From Gonapodya sp. JEL0774 (Eukaryota; Monoblepharomycota; Monoblepharidomycetes; Monoblepharidales; Gonapodyaceae), in NCBI GenBank assembly GCA_027604505.1, contig JADIIX010000066.1:4238-68237 (forward strand): a DNA stretch of 64,000 nucleotides. The letters run 5' to 3'. Below the pieces are notes generated by a model. That model ran no database searches. It saw nothing but the letters and a program-made list of their open reading frames with translations, and had not been told where the DNA came from. Below, in pieces: positions 47,601 to 58,652 of this stretch (within the stretch, counting starts at the first letter, position 1; every line of letters begins with the position of its first letter). The position numbers and the translations under genes are program-made.

Positions 47601-50600
47601 TCTTGCTTGATCGTGTGATACGTGGCACGAAGCTTCGTGTCCTTCTCCTCCAAATTGAGAGGCTTCTTTTGGTCCTTTCGGTCAATCAGAGGAGATGCAT
47701 ACCACCGTTCCATCATTTTCGTCATCTGAGCAACATTGCTCTTTGCTGTTTGAAGTGTGGTCGCGAGTCCTCCGACAGTTCCAGCCGCGCTCTCGATGAA
47801 CTGTTCGACATTTGGAGCTTTCCAGCTTAGTGTCGTCACGGACTGGTGATCACATTTCAATTCCGTGAGATGAGCAGAAATTAATTGTGCAAACACAACC
47901 TACCTCTTCAATTTGCGCATCTATTGCCTTTAACTTGGCCTCAATCAATGGTGCCTCCACCTCCAAAACAGTGGTCCGGATAGAATTGTACTGGCCGACG
48001 ATGTGCTCCAACCGGAATATATGGGATCGGAAAGTCTCAGCTTTAGAGAAGATAGACTCCGCCTTCTCGGGTACCTTCATTGGAAGCCCTTGATGGAAGT
48101 AACGGACCTCGCGAAGCAGTGCGACAACTTTGGGGTCGAAATTAACCCGAAGAAGGCCATTTTCCATCCGGATGAGAAGAGGTTTGCTCAAGTTGGCTTC
48201 AGTCTCATCGATGATGTTCGCCGCCCATTTGTCAAATACTCCTGCTTCGTAGGACTCGATGATGGAGTTGAGATCGTCGTATTTCGCAAACACCAAGCGT
48301 GCCTCCTCGGTGGACATGGCCGGGTGGTTGAGCTTAGAGCAAGAAAATGAACATAGAGGAAACACGACTCAACCAGATGCAACTCTCCATACGCACCGCT
48401 TTAAGCTTCTCGAGCGACTTTCCAACCCTCTCTTTCATTTCTTTGGTCCAAATCAGCGCGCCTGTAACTGGTGCTGCATTGTAGTGCAATTGAGGATTAT
48501 CTCGATGCTTGAGAAAGAACGTCCGGACGTCTTCCACGTCCTTGGAGAAAAGACGAACGAGGACGTGGTATTTGGACTCAAAGTCATTGGCGATAGCTGG
48601 CCGGGTGAGGAGACCCGCGAAGGAGTCGAGGAGTTTGAAGCATGATTGAAGGTTCGCCGAGTCGTCGAATGCTTGACAAATGATGGTGCTATTGATTCAA
48701 ATTGAAGGTTCATGGATGAGAAAGTACGCAGAGCCACCGTCCAATCGACTACATACGCGATGCGCCTATCCAGATCATTGAGCTTGGTGTGAAACTTTCC
48801 GACATCATTTTCGAAATCCGGCAAAGACAAATCGAGAATGTCGTATTTCAGTTTGGAGAACGTGGAGAGAGCGCCGGTGAATTCGGTGAAGATTTGTACG
48901 ACCTGAGAGGACAGAATCTTGCCCTTTCATTCAAAGATAAGTTGAATAAATTTGAAATTTAAGTGGATGTGAGGCAGGACGCCGTGGTCTCACCTTTGTC
49001 CCGCCAACCTCAACTTTCTCGAGGCGATTGAACTCGATAATCGTCTCAAACAAACCGGCAATCACGCCCACCCTCTCCAAGAACTTCTCGAGTCTCCCAA
49101 ACACAATGCGCGAATCAAAGTTCCAAGGTCTTTCCGTCGTCATACTCTTCTCTCTGTACCTCGTATAAGCCTTCTTAAGCGCGTCGCACACCCTCTGCAC
49201 GTTTTTGAGTCTCTCCGAGGCCTCATCCGGCTCGGCCGTGAAGAGTTCCTGCGGCTGAATAAACTGCCTTGCCTGGTCGATTACGTCGTTGCAGATCTCG
49301 CGAAGGAGGACCGTGAGACGGTTCGGGGTGTTGTAGTGTTGGGAGTTTGTCCAGACGAGCATGATGGTGTGCATGAAAGGCATAAAGAGTTTGGTGAGCT
49401 CAACAAATTCGCCGCCGCCGTTGAGCTTCTCGACATAAGGTCGGAGAGGTTTGAGGAATGTCGTTATATCGCGAGCTTCGTCAAGAGCTGTGGAAAGTGA
49501 GAGTAAGTTTGATGGAAATGAATACCGCAACCAAACGAGCATTTTGCGAGCAGCTAAGCCCCACCGTTCTTCACTTCATCCGCAATCATCCTGAATGCAG
49601 GCCAATATGTGGACTGAGTTTTCTCCAAAACGTCGGCGATTTTCTTGATTTTCTCCTCCACAAGTTGACCATGTATGCACTCCAGATTGGCAGCTTTGGC
49701 TGCCCAAAAGTCGAGTTCAACAGATGGTCCTGGAGTGAGTCCCTCGTCGAGAGGGGCGGATGACGAGGACTTGATGACTTCACGGATCTGGTGGGCCCAG
49801 TCGATGACCGCGGACTCGAGGGAATGGAGAGTGGCTTTGTCCGCATCGGAGGTTGGTTGGGCCGCGGCGGCAGTGCGAGCGGTGGAGTGGGGAAGCGGAA
49901 GGAGGGTTCGTCCCTGAACCGCGAGAGCGGAACGATGAAGCGAGACATTGAGTCGCCACTAGATCATGAGAAAATAACGTCGAATTTACATTCGCTTACC
50001 TTAACTTTCCCCGTGATCACGTAAACTGCGGCGTTGAGTCGGTGAAAGTGCCGGAGCACGTCGTTCGCCACAACATCGGGCCAGTTCTCCAGATTTCGTG
50101 GGTTTGTCAGCAACGGCAAGTAAACTTCCTCGAGCATGTTGCTGAGATACTCGAGAGGCGCGGGGCTCAGATCCCCAAGTGTGAGCTCTGTTTCGAGCTT
50201 TTCGGTGACTGGAGCGTTGCAACGGGGGGATTTCATGAAAAAGATAGACTTCTTTTTGAGTACGGGCGGGAACGTTGTTGCAGGGAGAAGGTCATCGCGG
50301 GGATTGAGGAAGAAGAGGAGTGTAGGGAGCTCTGGCGTGTCGAGGAATTTCGTTATGATGTCGCTAAAGAGGGTTGGACGGAGCAGTGTTCATTCATTCA
50401 TCAGAAATTCCCGAAAGATAGCACGAAGCTCCTGGCGTGAGCGCGTGTGGTCTCACCAGTTCTCGGGCGCCGAGGTGAGCTTTTTCCACTTGTCGGCCTT
50501 GAGTTTGAGAGCATTTAGAACCCGTTCTGCGAACCATTCGACACGTGGGTCGACCGCCTTGGCGACTTCCTTCTCCTCAACACCTCCTTCCTCCCCGGCC

Positions 50601-50629
50601 TTGGTTGCGTCCTCCTTCTTATCCGCCAT
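35694..50629 (-). CDS. Axonemal outer-arm dynein heavy chain, beta type (DNAH9/11/17-like)
   Basis: Multi-exon gene of about 15 kb with ATG at 50629 ([16 protein letters not shown]) and TAG at 35694. The tail occupies about 50.6-46.5 kb and the linker 46.35-44.3 kb. AAA1 has [20 protein letters not shown] then [17 protein letters not shown] (about 44.1 kb) and CFDEFNR. AAA2 has [14 protein letters not shown], split by the intron at 43214-43277. AAA3 has [15 protein letters not shown] (about 42.1 kb) and AAA4 [16 protein letters not shown] (about 41.08 kb). The coiled-coil stalk and microtubule-binding domain lie at 40.5-39.2 kb, and AAA5, AAA6 and the C-terminal domain at 39.1-35.7 kb, ending with [28 protein letters not shown]-type AAA1 and the N-terminus [20 protein letters not shown] favour the outer-arm beta chain, which drives ciliary beating. 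All four P-loops look intact. Confidence 0.92.
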
Positions 50630-51457
50630 TGGATTAGGGAAAGGAGAGGACGTGTGAGAGGTGTCAAACGCCGCTTTGGATTGATATCAGAGCCAAGCGT
50701 GATGCCAGGTAAAAATAATGACTAGCAAGTCTGATGGCAGATCGAGATGGAAACGGGCGTGGATACCTTGTTCAGTGCGGGGGCGAGTGAGTGATGAGCG
50801 TTTGATACCTGCGGCGACCAGAACAACCAACATACTTAGACTGCCGCGACGGGCACTAAATAGAATGCCGAATCTATACCTCTGTTGTAGTTCCCGTAGT
50901 ACTTGGTCGGTTTTGCCCACTTTGAAATTTGTTCATGTGCTGTATGCCCCACTCACAATCTGCTCCAGGACAAACTGCCGACACCACCATCGAGATTCTT
51001 GGTATATTGAAATGTGCTTCCTAAATTCGATCTCTTACTCTCGGCTTCCTGTATATTTAATATGCCATATTCCATGTGTTTGCTCTCCTTTTCGCCTTTC
51101 CCGTTAGTGCTCAAAAAGCGTGTACGGAAGTTCAATCGTTCTGCAATTATACGAAGCCTTCCGTCATGTATTTTGTTTGCTAATAGTCTCAACACCTGCA
51201 TGCACTGCATATGATTTTACCCCTCGGCTCTGGACGCTTCGCCCCCTGTGGCGAGCTCTGTGGCAACCCCATCCCTTGTGATCCTCCAACTGCAACATCA
51301 CACCAACAGTTCACTCCGACTTGACCTCTCGCGACCGTGCTCTCTTTTCCAGACACTCGAAATTTGAAATCCCACTTGAATCGAGTAAATCGGTTTCTGG
51401 ATTCCCCAATACCGCGACATTCGCCTCCCCCTCCCCGAAACCCATCCAATCTGAGTC
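50630..51457. promoter_or_regulatory. Divergent intergenic region between dynein and squalene synthase
   Basis: About 830 bp between head-to-head genes. The short open frames present are not convincing and no element is recognised. Confidence 0.4.
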
Positions 51458-53171
51458 ATGGCTTCAGACCTCGCAGCGTCAATCTTTCACCCTTCTGAAA
51501 TCTATGCCCTCTTTTCCTTTCTTTCGTCCCCGGACCCTTCCCGTGCTTTCCGTAAGCGGCCGAGCACGGAAGCGTCCAGTCACGATTGGTGCTACTATTT
51601 CCTCAACCTGACATCCCGATCGTTCGCACGCGTCATTCAGGAGCTGAATGATGAGATGCGACATCCCGTCTGTATATTTTACCTCGTTTTGCGAGGATTG
51701 GACACTGTTGAGGACGACATGACTTTGCCCGTGGACCGTAAACTGGCGGTCCTAAGATCTTTCCACGAAATCATTTACCAGCGTGGATGGACTTTCAACG
51801 AAAGTGGTCCCGATGAGAAGGACAGGGAGTTGCTCGTGGGCTTTGACAAGGTCGTGAATGAGTTTTTGAGACTGTCAGACAAGTACCAGACTGTTATTGC
51901 CGACATTACTCGGCGGATGGCCTTTGGCATGGCAGAGTTTATCGAAGGGAAGAAGGTTGTCACCATGGATGTGAGTTGAGTGAATCGGAATGCGCGATGT
52001 CCCTGTAATAATGTCCAACATTCCTCCCTTTCACGTCAGGACTTTAACCTCTACACCCACTATGTCGCTGGTCTCGTGGGCTACGGTCTCACTGGCCTGT
52101 TTATCGCCTCAGGTTTGGAACCCGAACTTGCGGCCCTCCCTAACGACCGTGCTCTCTTCCTCTCCAACCAAATGGGTCTCATGCTTCAAAAGATCAACAT
52201 CATTCGTGATTTGGCAGAAGACGTGCCGCAAGGAAGGGTGTTTTGGCCGAAAGATGTGTGGGGGAAGTACGTGGACAGAATCGAGGACTTGCTGGAGCCC
52301 CGAAATATTGGTGAGTCATCGTTTGATACCAACATAACTCTGAGCTTATCCAAAGGGTTCTCGTCACCGCATTTGTGCGCTCTTTGCGTCTCAGATCTTG
52401 CCCGAGCGTGCCTAAACGATCTCTGTGGGAACGCTCTATCGCTGGTTCCTGATTCGCTCGAGTACCTCAGCCTCCTCCGAGAGCCCACAATCTTCCGTTT
52501 TTGTGCCATTCCTCAGGTGCGTTCGAATTCCCTCAAGCCCGCCCACGGTCCTCGCTGATAGAACCAACACTGACCTTACCGTGAAACCGACACCCGTGTC
52601 AGACCATGGCCATTTCTACACTCACTCTCGTCCTCGACAACCCAAAACTGTTCCGCATGCCCCTCTTAAAAATCCGCAAGGGCCAGGCCTGTGAACAGAT
52701 TGTCGGCTCTGGAAACTTCAGCAGTGTACGCGTGCTCTTTTTCCGCGAGATTCGTGCGCAGGCGGCGAAAGTCTTTGCAATTGTGAGAAGAGGTGGGGAG
52801 GACGTAAAGAGGGGTACGGTCCTCGATTTGGACATTGCATTGGGGAAGGTTCGTATCGGTGTGAAACCGGGTATCCTCGTCGTGCAAGTCTCCATCTTTC
52901 AATGCTGTTTGCCTCACTCCCATAAATTTGCATACTTTAGGCCGAATCTGCGATCCGCCACCACGACAAAATCCACAACGTTTTCACCACTACGTCCGGT
53001 ACCACCCAGGGCTTCCCCTTCACCGTCTCACCGCAAGCAAACGGAAAGCCCGTGGTCCCAATGGCTCAATCCTCGAATGCATCGGGCCCATGGCTGATAT
53101 TGGGAGTGGCGGTGGTGCTCGCTGCGGTTGGATACGCTGTTTGGAGTGGGGAGGGGCAAGGGCAGCAATGA
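51458..53171 (+). CDS. ERG9: Squalene synthase (farnesyl-diphosphate farnesyltransferase)
   Basis: Exons 51458-51970, 52040-52310, 52356-52516, 52603-52848 and 52941-53171 join in frame to 473 aa, normal for the enzyme. The first aspartate motif is LRGLDTVEDDMTLPVDRK, and the second is INIIRDLAEDVPQGRVFWP. The conserved CYYFLNLTSRSFARVIQEL and CAIPQTMAISTLTLV regions are present. The C-terminus has a membrane anchor, PWLILGVAVVLAAVGYAVW, as expected for an ER-bound enzyme. It condenses two farnesyl diphosphates to squalene with NADPH, the first committed step of sterol synthesis. The fourth intron starts with GTTCGT. Confidence 0.95.
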
Positions 53172-53612
53172 GGACCAACAGATATATATATTCCCTATTA
53201 GATTTACATAATTGAAATAATTGCAACAAGAGTCTTCAGCTGTGATGTGTTGTATAACATTGGTCAGGAGGAGTAGTTGAGGGTGTCAGTTCTCGAACGG
53301 GCGATTTCGGGTAACTTCCCCAAAAGTGGCATTAATACATAATTCTGCATCGCCTTTCGTGAAAACCTTGGAGTCGCGGCCATCGTTGGATTCGTGAGCA
53401 ATACCATCGTCATCGTCGTCGAACTCTCTTTACGGAAAGGAGAAGCCGTGGAACGCGATGACATCACGAAGAGTGCCGTTCTCCGCCCGACCGGGCGCCG
53501 ATGCCGGGCGTGAGTGACTTGCCTATTTTGTAATCGGTCTCTTTTTCAAGTCTGATCACCATCACCGCACTTCCGGTATGAACTTTGATCACAACTCCGA
53601 CACGTTTCCCCG
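53172..53612. other. Intergenic region without recognisable gene
   Basis: About 440 bp. A 67-codon minus-strand frame (53264-53467) has no recognisable feature. It may hold 5' sequence of the small membrane-protein gene. Confidence 0.35.
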
Positions 53613-53804
53613 ATGAGCACAGCTTCATACCCTGTGGAAGATGAGCGTCCGGAACTTGTTCAAATGGCAGAACGTGCGATAGAAAACGAGAAAAAATTTG
53701 GCTTCTGGATCAATGTGGGAAACGTCGCTGTGATTGTACTGTTCTTGGTTATATTGTGGTGGTTGAATTCGTATGGGACGCCGGAAAGAGCAGATACAGA
53801 ATGA
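53613..53804 (+). CDS. Small single-pass membrane protein, unknown
   Basis: Intronless frame of 63 residues. A charged N-terminus (EDERPELVQMAERAIENEKK) precedes one clear transmembrane helix, VGNVAVIVLFLVILWWL, and a short polar tail. The layout suits a tail-anchored-like or small organelle membrane subunit, but I recognise no family. The well-formed helix and the start in a clean context support coding. Confidence 0.45.
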   Translation: MSTASYPVEDERPELVQMAERAIENEKKFGFWINVGNVAVIVLFLVILWWLNSYGTPERADTE

Positions 53805-55233
53805 CCTCTTAGATGGGGGCAGGGTGTGGTGGAGGGTGGTGGGAGTTGGGGAGTTGGGGTGTGTGTGGGAGGGTTGGATATGCTGGGTGCCTGTCGGGTC
53901 AGGTGGGACAGGATACCATCCATACGCCTGTTCACCCGATCCCACGTTGGTGCCGTGGTGGGGCGGGAATGGACACGTGACACGTGACGGTGACTGTGCT
54001 TGAGACCGGCGTGAACAGGGTTTTGGTGGGACGCGGACTCTTTATCATAATTGAGATGTATACCAACATGGCCATCACTACTCTTATGTCTGACGATCTG
54101 TCTTGGCTTCGTTTGCAAGTGTAAGAACGTCACTGAACACATGCGCATGACGGGGGGTATGAACGACATTCTCGACCCTCTCCCTCTGCCTGGAGCAAGA
54201 GCAAAGTAACTTGATCAACGCTGTGATAAAGGTCGTTATATATCTGGTGGAGGTCTTCGGCTCACCAAAACATTTCAGCAGCAGCGCACTAGATTTCACT
54301 TTATTGAAGAGAAGCGTTTACGAGTACTGTGTATTTACTGTAATTTTGTTGTTTTATTGACTGTCCTGTGTTGCATCTACAATTATAGTTTTCAATTCTC
54401 CTCCCCCACTCCCCGGCGACCCCTGCCCCCCACCGAAGTTCCTCACGCCAGATATTTACATTACCGGTTTGAGACTCATTCTATGGTCGCTCCCAGACTA
54501 AAGATAATCACTTTATCTGCAAACATGAAACGCGGCGGCACCGCCACCGACGCCTGTCTCCCGAGGGATATTCTTCCCAAAACAGCAACTAAACTTCCAG
54601 TCCAGTCTCCCTTATTCTTCCCCTTCCGCCACGTCATCCTCGGGATTTGAGACTGACCAAAATTTTCTCAACTTGCTTTTCCGCTGTTCTGTAGAATTTG
54701 TGGACAATGTTTGTTTATATCGGACAGTTGCGGGCAAGTGGGGTACTCCAGGCAGGTGCGGGCAGCTCCGGGCGCTCCGAGAATCGAGGCAGCAAAAGGG
54801 TGCAGGAAATCATATAAAGCACCAAGCTCTCTTTATAAATTTGCTGGAGGTTAGTTGTTTGACTGTTTACCTATTACGTATCGATTCGGTCATTTTTGAT
54901 TTCTTGGTGATAGATTGTGGTGGTCCCAGCCAAGAGGAGATTTCTGTTCCTTCTGAAAAGCGCAACAGGGCAGAAGAGTGATAAGAGACTCTGGGATGGT
55001 GCTTAAGCTAGGAAGCATACAACAATGTATGAATTGGTTAATATTTGCTTGTATTGTCTCCCGAGGAACCAAAACGTGACCTCCGGCAGAATGGGGTCCA
55101 CCCAAAAGTCCTTTCGGTTCAAAAAACCCGAACTCCCCAATAAATAACCGTCCCCACTTTTCAGGCGGAGGGGTTCTCGGCATTCCAAAAACAGAACTCA
55201 AACTCAATCGGACCCTCTCACGAAGATTCCATC
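53805..55233. other. Long intergenic region with G-rich tract
   Basis: About 1.4 kb without a supported gene. A G-rich + strand tract lies at 53834-53873. The 3' end should contain the promoter of the first MFS transporter. Confidence 0.4.
53834..53873 (+). other. Predicted G-quadruplex motif downstream of the small membrane-protein gene
   Basis: Four runs of three or four G separated by 3-4 nt (ggg-tggt-ggg-agtt-gggg-agtt-gggg), with two more G3 runs just after. This satisfies the G3+N1-7 rule. It lies 30 nt past the stop at 53804. Confidence 0.55.
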
Positions 55234-58058
55234 ATGGAGGAAGAAAAGAACGAACAGAAGGCTGTTGTAAGTGTGCTGGTCGCTCAGAACATAATCAAGA
55301 CACGCAGTCTTGGGAACCATCCATTCCTAAATCTTCCTTCAGGAGAGCTTGTTATCTGCGTCCAAGTTGATGGAGCTTTGAGAGTGTTATTCACGTGCTT
55401 CTGAACTGACACCCCCGGGTGACAATCTGCTGATCACTGATTGATCCTTCTCTGCCACCCTCCCAACACGTCTGGTCGATTAAACTTCTCCATCGAAATG
55501 CAAAGCTCGAGAATCCAGTCACATGGAGTCCAGAAGAGGTAAGAAACCGATCTCAGGCTAACTGTTCCTTCCATTTGTGGCTCCGAAGTGGCTCTAATGC
55601 CTCCCCGTCCCCACTTTTCTGTTCACAGGAGGCGGCCGTCATGCGCAAAGTTGATTTTAGGATCGTTCCTTGGCTGATGCTCTGTTATACTGCTCTCAAC
55701 GTACGTGTTTGAGGAATTTGACTTGGGTTCCTCTGTCTAACCACCCGTTACTCTCGACCTCAGATTGATCGTGGCAACATTTCCAATGGTATCTTGGAGT
55801 CATTTTTATTTGGCTTCTTGTCGCTTTATCTCATTCCATTACACCGAATGAAGCTGCCATTATGAACGCCGAAACCCCAACTCACACACTGCTATACCAA
55901 CTTGGTCTCCAGGGGGATCAATTCAATTGGGCACTCTCCGCCTTCTTTTTTGGATACGTTGCATTTGAAATCCCTAGTGTGGGTTGATTCGCAACAATCG
56001 TACTGCTCGCTTGTGATTCTCTAATTTAGGTGTTCCTTGCAGAACATGTTGATTACTCGCTTCAACCCCAGCCGATGGATTGCAAGGTAATTGGCACACT
56101 AGTCATTCCGGAGGATGCCAGTTCGCAAATCTAATCGATCCTTTCGTTTTTGGCAGAATCATGACGACCTGGGGAATCTGTGCTGCCCTCATGGGCGCCA
56201 CCACGAACTTCGCCAGTCTCGTTGCCGTGAGAGTGGCAGTTGGAAGTATGGAAGCCGGATATTCTCCTGGAACAGCCCTTTACCTCGCTTTCTGGTGGGT
56301 CTCATCTCTCATCTTCCTAATGATCATTTTCATTCACGAATATCACGCCACATACAGGTACCGCAAGTACGAAGTTTCTTCTCGCTGGGCGTACATGTAT
56401 GGCGGTGCAGGAGTCATTTCTAGTTTCGGAGGTTTGATTGCATACGCCGTTGCAAATGTGAGAGCTCGCTTCTATGTCCTCAGGGTTCCATCAATTGGAA
56501 TCTCACGAATTCGATTTCTCAACTAGATGGACGGCGCTGGCGGTCTTGCAGGATGGCGTTGGTGAGTATCAGTGGAGTATATCGCGATCCACTATCTCAG
56601 GGACTGATGAACAAACTATTGTAATCCGATAAAACAGGCTCTTTATTTTGGAGGGTATTGCAAGCGCACTGGTTGGCGTCGGTACATGGTTCATTCTTCC
56701 TGTGAGTTACAATTGAAAGGTTCCGAATCCGTGCGAAACGTCGTCTGACGGCTTTTATGTGCTCGCTAGGACTACCCACAAACGGCTAAGTTCCTTAGCG
56801 AGAGGGAGAAAGAGATTGTGATCGGTCGCCTTCCTCCCACCGGTCCGTCTATGCTCGCCAAGAAGATGGAACTCGCCGAAGTGCTCGATGCTTTCAAGGA
56901 CTGGAAGTATGTTTCGTGTAGCTTAGTGAAATCTGATGACTGTGAATTTCTAATGCAACTTCTAAAATGTTATTACAGAATGTACGCTTTCGGAGTTGCT
57001 TGCACACTACAGTTTACCACCGCTTATGCGATCGCCTACTTCCTTCCCACGGTAAGCCGTCAAGTGCTTTTCTTTTTGGGCCCCCCATTTTGATCAGCCT
57101 CTAACGATTCAGATCATCAAAGTCATGGGCTTCACTTCCACCACCGCGCAACTACTCACCGTTGCTCCCTCCTTTGTAGGAAGTGTCTGGATTTTCTTCA
57201 TGTGAGTAACATATTTGGGTACAATCTAGATTGAATGGAGCGTTCATGCTACCCCCTGCCTCATAGCAACTGGAGCAGTGACCGCATGCAAGAAAAGGGC
57301 TTCCACGGTGCCGCCTGCCTCATTCCACCAATCATTGGTAGGTTTCACATGTTGATCCTTACAAGCTCTCCTGCAAGAGGGTTCACACACCAATCAATTT
57401 TTTCACATGTAGGGTACTTTTTGCTTGCCAATGTTCAACCACAGCTCAGTCCGTATGGCAGATATGGACTTATTTTCCTTACCTCAATATGCAACGGAGT
57501 CGTTCCGATTCTGATTGGCTACTCCACAATTACAACCAAAGTACGTTGAAGCTTCAACTTGATGCGCGAACATAGTTCTGATATTCTCCGCCACACAGGG
57601 AGCCTCGCGAACTGCACTTCGATCAGCATTTACCATTGCATGTGGAAACATCGGAGGTGCTACCGGCTCTCAAGTCTACCAATCATACGACGCTCCCTAT
57701 TAGTGAGTTAACTGTTTCGTGAACACACTATCCATTTTCAGGATTTAATACCCTTAATTTCTTCCCTTACTTCCACTTTTAGCACTCGTGGACACTACAT
57801 CAACGCTTCCTTGTTGTGTTGTGTGCTTGTTCTTTTGCTTGTCCTTAAATACACTATTGAGCGTGAAGGCGAATACGTCGGCAGAAAGGCGAACATGACC
57901 AGTGAGTATACATCTACCACTCGACCGTTGAAGCCTCTCTAAATGGTATTTCTTGCGCTTCTCCTCCCACCAAATACCTAGTTCTTGAGCGGGGAGGGAT
58001 TGAACTTGACGGCAACAAGATTATCGAGGCAGAACGAGTAATTCACAGCTCGGCGTAA
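55234..58058 (+). CDS. MFS transporter, allantoate permease (ACS/Dal5-Tna1) family, copy A
   Basis: About 18 short exons give a protein of roughly 490 aa. Family landmarks in order: EAAVMRKVDFRIVPWLMLCY before TM1, then IDRGNISN-AAIMNAETPTH, the typical DR.N.g.A loop. Next come GDQFNWALSAFFFGYVAFEI, IPSNMLITRFNPSRWIAR, GSMEAGYSPGTALYLAFWYR (the EAG..PG motif of the family), DYPQTAKFLSEREKEIVIGR in the central loop, then six further helices. The C-terminus is IIEAERVIHSSA. Fungal members carry allantoate, nicotinate, biotin precursors or other organic anions by proton symport at the plasma membrane; the substrate is not inferable. The paralogue starts 595 bp downstream in the same orientation. 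Confidence 0.88.
56358..57010 (+). repeat. Homogenised block shared by MFS copies A and B (unit A)
   Basis: From the exon starting TACCGCAAG to the exon with MYAFGVACTLQF, exons and introns are about 98% identical to 59788-60440. Flanking exons differ at many synonymous sites and flanking introns are unrelated. Confidence 0.85.
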
Positions 58059-58652
58059 CAGCGGAGTAATTCGCACAGCATTGTGGGCTGATACAGAATC
58101 TCCTCATATATGTATACATATATAAATTAATGACTTGTAACACAATACTACATCTGCTGAATCGCTCTGTAAGCTGGACACTGGTGTTGATTTTCTGCGG
58201 AATCATGCAAAAAAAATGACAACGAGGGGAAGATCGCTGAAAGTTCTACTGTGAAGAATCCCCGTGATTTTGATGAGTGACATCCACTGGAGCATGGATA
58301 CTTTATGGAAGACTCCTTCTCAAGTAAATAGTGAGCAGCAGGATTTGACCGGACTGCAAGACCAGTTTGATGAAGGGCGAAATGACTCTGCCAGTGAGAG
58401 TGGAAAACTTCATGATAGAAGCAAGTGTTTTCCCATTTATGCAGCTCTTCTCATGTATGTCGAAAATATTTCGGAGTACATACACCGGAGTGAACTTCCT
58501 TGTTTAGCCTGGGTGTCATGTCTCCCGACGGAGATAGGCCTCCGGCACAACCTGCGCCGAGTTCAGGAACTCCTTACGTATTTAAACTGGATCCATCTCT
58601 CGGGCAATCTCTACTAAGGCACTTCCTCACCAATAATTGAGAACTAGCCAAC
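58059..58652. promoter_or_regulatory. Intergenic region between the tandem MFS genes
   Basis: About 595 bp containing the end of copy A and the promoter of copy B. An open frame at 58264-58617 lacks recognisable features and I do not call it a gene. Confidence 0.4.

Noticed and set aside
58264-58617. 117-codon frame between the MFS genes
   Set aside because: It has no recognisable domain or homology to neighbours and lies in the expected promoter region of copy B.
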